Assembly: GCF_002109385.1 (NCBI RefSeq)
Contig: NZ_CP020814.1
Coordinates: 808,001-872,000 of the forward strand
DNA from: Halalkalibacter krulwichiae
GTDB lineage: Bacteria > Bacillota > Bacilli > Bacillales > Bacillaceae_D
Direction: 5' to 3'
Length of the DNA: 64,000 nucleotides
Every line of letters begins with the position of its first letter. Position 1 is the first letter of the stretch. Below, in pieces: positions 61,445 to 64,000 of the stretch. A program made the position numbers and the translations under genes. A model generated the notes under the pieces. The model worked only from the letters and a program-made list of their open reading frames with translations. It did no database searches and had not been told where the DNA came from.

Positions 61445-61452
61445 TAGCATAA

Positions 61453-61482
61453 GAAGAAGGTCTAAAAGATTAGACCTTCTTC
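61453..61482 (+). terminator. First hairpin after udk
   Basis: Perfect 13-bp stem GAAGAAGGTCTAA/TTAGACCTTCTTC with a 4-base loop; no long T run. Confidence 0.7.
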
Positions 61483-61491
61483 GCTAGATAA

Positions 61492-61515
61492 AAAAACTCG
61501 GATTTCCGAGTTTTT
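61492..61515 (+). terminator. Terminator after udk
   Basis: Perfect 11-bp stem AAAAACTCGGA/TCCGAGTTTTT, loop TT. Confidence 0.85.
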
Positions 61516-61583
61516 AGTCTACATAGAATATGAATTTGTAATAATTATTTTATCTTTATAGTAGCAGATGAGGAGTGAGTCAA

Positions 61584-62060
61584 ATGGCAGAAGAAAAAAA
61601 GCATTATATGACGATGGATGGTAAGCAAAAGTTAGAAGAGGAATTGGAATATTTAAAAACGGAGCGACGTAAAGAAGTCGTTGAACGTATAAAGATCGCT
61701 CGTAGCTTCGGAGACCTTTCAGAGAACTCTGAGTATGATTCAGCCAAAGAAGAGCAAGCATTTGTTGAAGGCCGAATCGCTCAACTTGAAAAGATGATTC
61801 GCAATGCAGTAATGATCGAAGACGAGGAAGGCGCTGCTAATGTAGTTTCACTTGGGAAAACGGTTAAATTCATTGAACTTCCTGATGGTGACGAAGAAGA
61901 GTATACAATTGTTGGAAGCGCGGAATCTGATCCTGCAGAAGGTAAGATCTCCAATGATTCTCCGATGGCCCAAAGCTTACTTGGACGAGCGGTGAATGAA
62001 AAGGTAGTCGTAAATACTCCTGGTGGAGAAATGGAAATCAAAATTATTGATATTCGCTAG
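61584..62060 (+). CDS. greA: Transcription elongation factor GreA
   Basis: Stimulates RNA cleavage by backtracked RNA polymerase. 158 residues from ATG 61584 (GAGGAG eight bases upstream; a GTG at 61575 overlaps it). N-terminal coiled coil with acidic tip ([18 protein letters not shown]) and C-terminal FKBP-like domain ([32 protein letters not shown]). Confidence 0.96.
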   Translation: MAEEKKHYMTMDGKQKLEEELEYLKTERRKEVVERIKIARSFGDLSENSEYDSAKEEQAFVEGRIAQLEKMIRNAVMIEDEEGAANVVSLGKTVKFIELPDGDEEEYTIVGSAESDPAEGKISNDSPMAQSLLGRAVNEKVVVNTPGGEMEIKIIDIR

Positions 62061-62070
62061 GTTCAAATGA

Positions 62071-62099
62071 AAGCTGCTCCATTGTAGAGCAGCTTCTTT
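62071..62099 (+). terminator. Terminator of greA
   Basis: 9-bp stem AAGCTGCTC/GAGCAGCTT, then CTTTG. Confidence 0.75.
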
Positions 62100-62212
62100 G
62101 TATCGTTTAAGAGAAATGTCATGTAGCCGTCAAAATCTAGGTCGATCGTTTCTCGCTTAATGAGAAAAGATCTTGTATAATGACTGAAAGAAAGATTAAA
62201 GGGAGTGGGAGT

Positions 62213-62818
62213 ATGCAAGGATTTCGTTATGAGCAACGTAAGAAAAAACGAATAAACAAAATATTAAATGTAGCGATAAGTATTGTAACCATTCTTATTT
62301 TATTTTTTGCTTATCAAATCATTTTTGATAATGACTCTAGTGAAGAGGCAATGACTGAAGAGGTAGAGGAAGCTATTGATTCTGATTCTAGTCGTGATAC
62401 ATCAGATGTAAGTCAAGAAGTTCCTATTACAACAGAAGATACAGAAGAAGAGAATATAGAAGAAGAAGGAAGTAATGAGGAGCAGGAAGAAGATGAACTA
62501 GCTGATGAAGAACTTGAACCTGTTCCTGATGGTGAGTGGCAGCCAGTAGGCACAGAGCAGACTGAATTCAGCCCAAATTTCTCAAGTGGTAGTACTAATC
62601 GTAATGAAATGGAAAAGGCATTACGATATGCGACTGGACTTGATCATAATATGACAGTATGGAGAATTGAAAATGGTGGATCCGAGACAAGAGCAAGAGG
62701 TGTTGTAAGTGGTGAGCATAACCACAACCAACCATACGAAGTCTATATTGAATGGATTGATGGTGAGGGTTGGATGCCAGTTGAAAGGAATCAACTATCT
62801 TCAAACCCATACAGATAA
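62213..62818 (+). CDS. yrrS: DUF1510 membrane-anchored protein (YrrS-like)
   Basis: 201 residues: basic N-terminus (RYEQRKKKRINKILN), one membrane helix about 22-40, a very acidic extracellular linker (about 45-115, rich in Glu/Asp), and the C-terminal DUF1510 domain (RNEMEKALRYATGLDHNMTVW, ending ERNQLSSNPYR). ATG 62213 has AAAGGGAGTGGGAG upstream; an earlier frame opening at 62180 is unsupported. B. subtilis yrrS is in the same place after greA. Confidence 0.88.
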   Translation: MQGFRYEQRKKKRINKILNVAISIVTILILFFAYQIIFDNDSSEEAMTEEVEEAIDSDSSRDTSDVSQEVPITTEDTEEENIEEEGSNEEQEEDELADEELEPVPDGEWQPVGTEQTEFSPNFSSGSTNRNEMEKALRYATGLDHNMTVWRIENGGSETRARGVVSGEHNHNQPYEVYIEWIDGEGWMPVERNQLSSNPYR

Positions 62819-62845
62819 ATTGTGAATGTATTAAAGTAAGTAGTT

Positions 62846-62877
62846 TAGAGGACGGTGACGTTGTTTGCTGTCCTCTA
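62846..62877 (+). terminator. Hairpin between yrrS and mtaD
   Basis: Stem TAGAGGAC/GTCCTCTA (62846-62853, 62870-62877), followed by ACAAAAAGG rather than T, so it may be a leader structure instead of a terminator. Confidence 0.4.
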
Positions 62878-62893
62878 CAAAAAGGAGTAAATC

Positions 62894-64000
62894 ATGTCAA
62901 AGAAGATAATTGTTAACGGTACCATTATCACAATGGATCGAAGCAACACGTTAATTAAAAATGGAGCTGTCGCTTTTGAAGACGGAAAAATTACATATAT
63001 AGGCGAAGAGCTCAATGACCTATCTATTTATGATGAAGTAATAGATGTAAAGGGAGATTATGTAATACCAGGGTTAGTAAATACTCATGGACATGCTTCA
63101 ATGTCATTGTTAAGGGGTTATGCTGATGATCTGCCATTAAAGCAATGGTTAGAAGAGAAAATGTGGCCGGTTGAAGCGACATATACGAAGGACCATGCAA
63201 AATGGGGGACTTATTTATCGATCATTGAAATGCTACGCACAGGAACAACCACATTTGTTGATATGTATGATAACATGGATGAAGTTGCCATGGCAGTTGA
63301 TCATTCGGGGATGCGAGCAAGACTTTGCCGTGGAATGATTGGTTTTGGTTCTGAAGAATTACGACAAAGTAAATTAGAAGAAGCGTCAAACTTTGTAAAG
63401 AATTGGAACAATCAAGCAGATGGTCGAATTACTACAATGATGTCTCCACATTCCCCGTACACATGTGGACCTGATTTCATTAAGAAAATCGTAGATAAGG
63501 CTGCTGAGTTGGACTCCCCGATCCACATTCATATGTCAGAAACAAGAGCTGAAGTAGAATTGAACGTAAAAGAGTATGGTGAACGTCCTGTTAAACATTT
63601 AGAGAATTTAGGAATGTTTGAACAGCCAACATTGGTTGCTCATGCAGTTCATGTTGAAGATTGGGAAATGGATATACTGGCAAAATATGATGTAAAAGTA
63701 TCAAATAATATTATTAGTAATTTGAAACTTGCGAGCGGGATTGCACCGGTTCCAGAGATGTTAAGCAAAGGCATAACTGTTTCTTTAGGGACAGATAGTT
63801 CAGCATCCAATAATAATTTGGATCTGTTTGAAGAACTTAAGCAGGTTGCATTGCTTTATAAAGGGGTTCATAATGATGCCACTTTAATTCCAGCTGAAAA
63901 AGCATTGAGACTGGCTACAAATCATGGGGCTGAGGCAATCTGGTTAGAAAACCAAATTGGTAGCCTTGAAGTTGGAAAACAAGCGGATATAGTTGTAATA
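62894..64000 (+). CDS. mtaD: 5-methylthioadenosine/S-adenosylhomocysteine deaminase, partial
   Basis: Amidohydrolase that deaminates MTA or SAH; cut by the window end after 369 codons of about 430-440. Starts MSKKIIVNGTIITMD after AAAGGAG. Metal and active-site motifs: VNTHGHASMSLLRGYADDLP, THIHMSET-type IHIHMSETRAEVE, AHAVHVED, SNLKLASGIAP and SLGTDSSASNNNLDLFEEL. In B. subtilis the genes after yrrS are yrrT-mtnN-mccAB; here the deaminase is the first gene. Confidence 0.88.
   Translation, partial: MSKKIIVNGTIITMDRSNTLIKNGAVAFEDGKITYIGEELNDLSIYDEVIDVKGDYVIPGLVNTHGHASMSLLRGYADDLPLKQWLEEKMWPVEATYTKDHAKWGTYLSIIEMLRTGTTTFVDMYDNMDEVAMAVDHSGMRARLCRGMIGFGSEELRQSKLEEASNFVKNWNNQADGRITTMMSPHSPYTCGPDFIKKIVDKAAELDSPIHIHMSETRAEVELNVKEYGERPVKHLENLGMFEQPTLVAHAVHVEDWEMDILAKYDVKVSNNIISNLKLASGIAPVPEMLSKGITVSLGTDSSASNNNLDLFEELKQVALLYKGVHNDATLIPAEKALRLATNHGAEAIWLENQIGSLEVGKQADIVVI

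Overview
The window is low-GC Firmicutes DNA, almost certainly from a spore-forming member of the Bacillaceae. Evidence is the spore genes (safA, coxA, bofC, spoVB, an rsfA-type regulator), strong AGGAGG ribosome sites, frequent TTG/GTG starts, T-box and S-box leaders, a 6S-1 RNA, and a gene order that follows the pheA-to-yrrS region of the Bacillus subtilis chromosome. An alkaliphilic or halotolerant bacillus is possible, but the sequence does not prove it. I saw no phage, insertion sequence, CRISPR array, defence island or tRNA/rRNA gene.

Layout. 1-6300: pheB tail, pheA, then niaR-nifS divergent from nadBCA (de novo NAD synthesis). 6300-10000: spore morphogenesis and signalling (safA, coxA, bofC). 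10000-14950: ruvAB, a small membrane protein, queA-tgt (queuosine), yajC and yrzE. 15100-19600: an ArsB/NhaD-type transporter, a DUF421 protein, spoVB and a COG2426 membrane protein. 19600-23600: comN, secD and secF as separate genes, a CDF metal transporter and a LapA-like protein. 23600-33200: recJ, apt, relA, dtd, a 58-residue yrzK-like protein, T-box-hisS and aspS. 33180-36250: S-box-controlled hom, a small hypothetical gene, 6S RNA and tcdA. 36300-41700: a long hairpin element, then lctP and lutABC for lactate use, with matching LutR-type operators. 41700-48300: rsfA-like, rarA, yczE-like, cymR, a structured intergenic element, iscS-type desulfurase, mnmA and a TPR protein. 48300-64000: recD2, yrrD, a zinc ribbon protein, yrrI, T-box-alaS, ireB-ruvX-yrzB, mltG, trmR-trhP1-trhP2 (wobble uridine modification), udk, greA, yrrS and a partial mtaD.

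How the genes work together. NifS supplies sulfur for the NadA cluster next door. The desulfurase at 45269 and MnmA form a tRNA 2-thiolation pair. TrhP1/TrhP2 and TrmR make and methylate 5-hydroxyuridine in tRNA. LctP imports lactate and LutABC oxidises it. RelA, Apt and Dtd sit beside the tRNA-charging genes.

The most striking feature is technical or biological: at least seven conserved genes (pheA, nadC, tgt, secD, apt, rarA, mnmA) are broken, and probably also a yczE-like gene. Every one can be repaired by adding a single G to a run of three to five G on the coding strand. A homopolymer under-call in the assembly is the likeliest cause. Apart from that, the window is mostly conserved core genome. 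The less explained items are two multi-tier hairpin elements (36327-36487 and 45056-45240), a hairpin that hides the ribosome site of the yrzK-like gene, and a deaminase gene (mtaD) where B. subtilis has its methylthioadenosine recycling genes.
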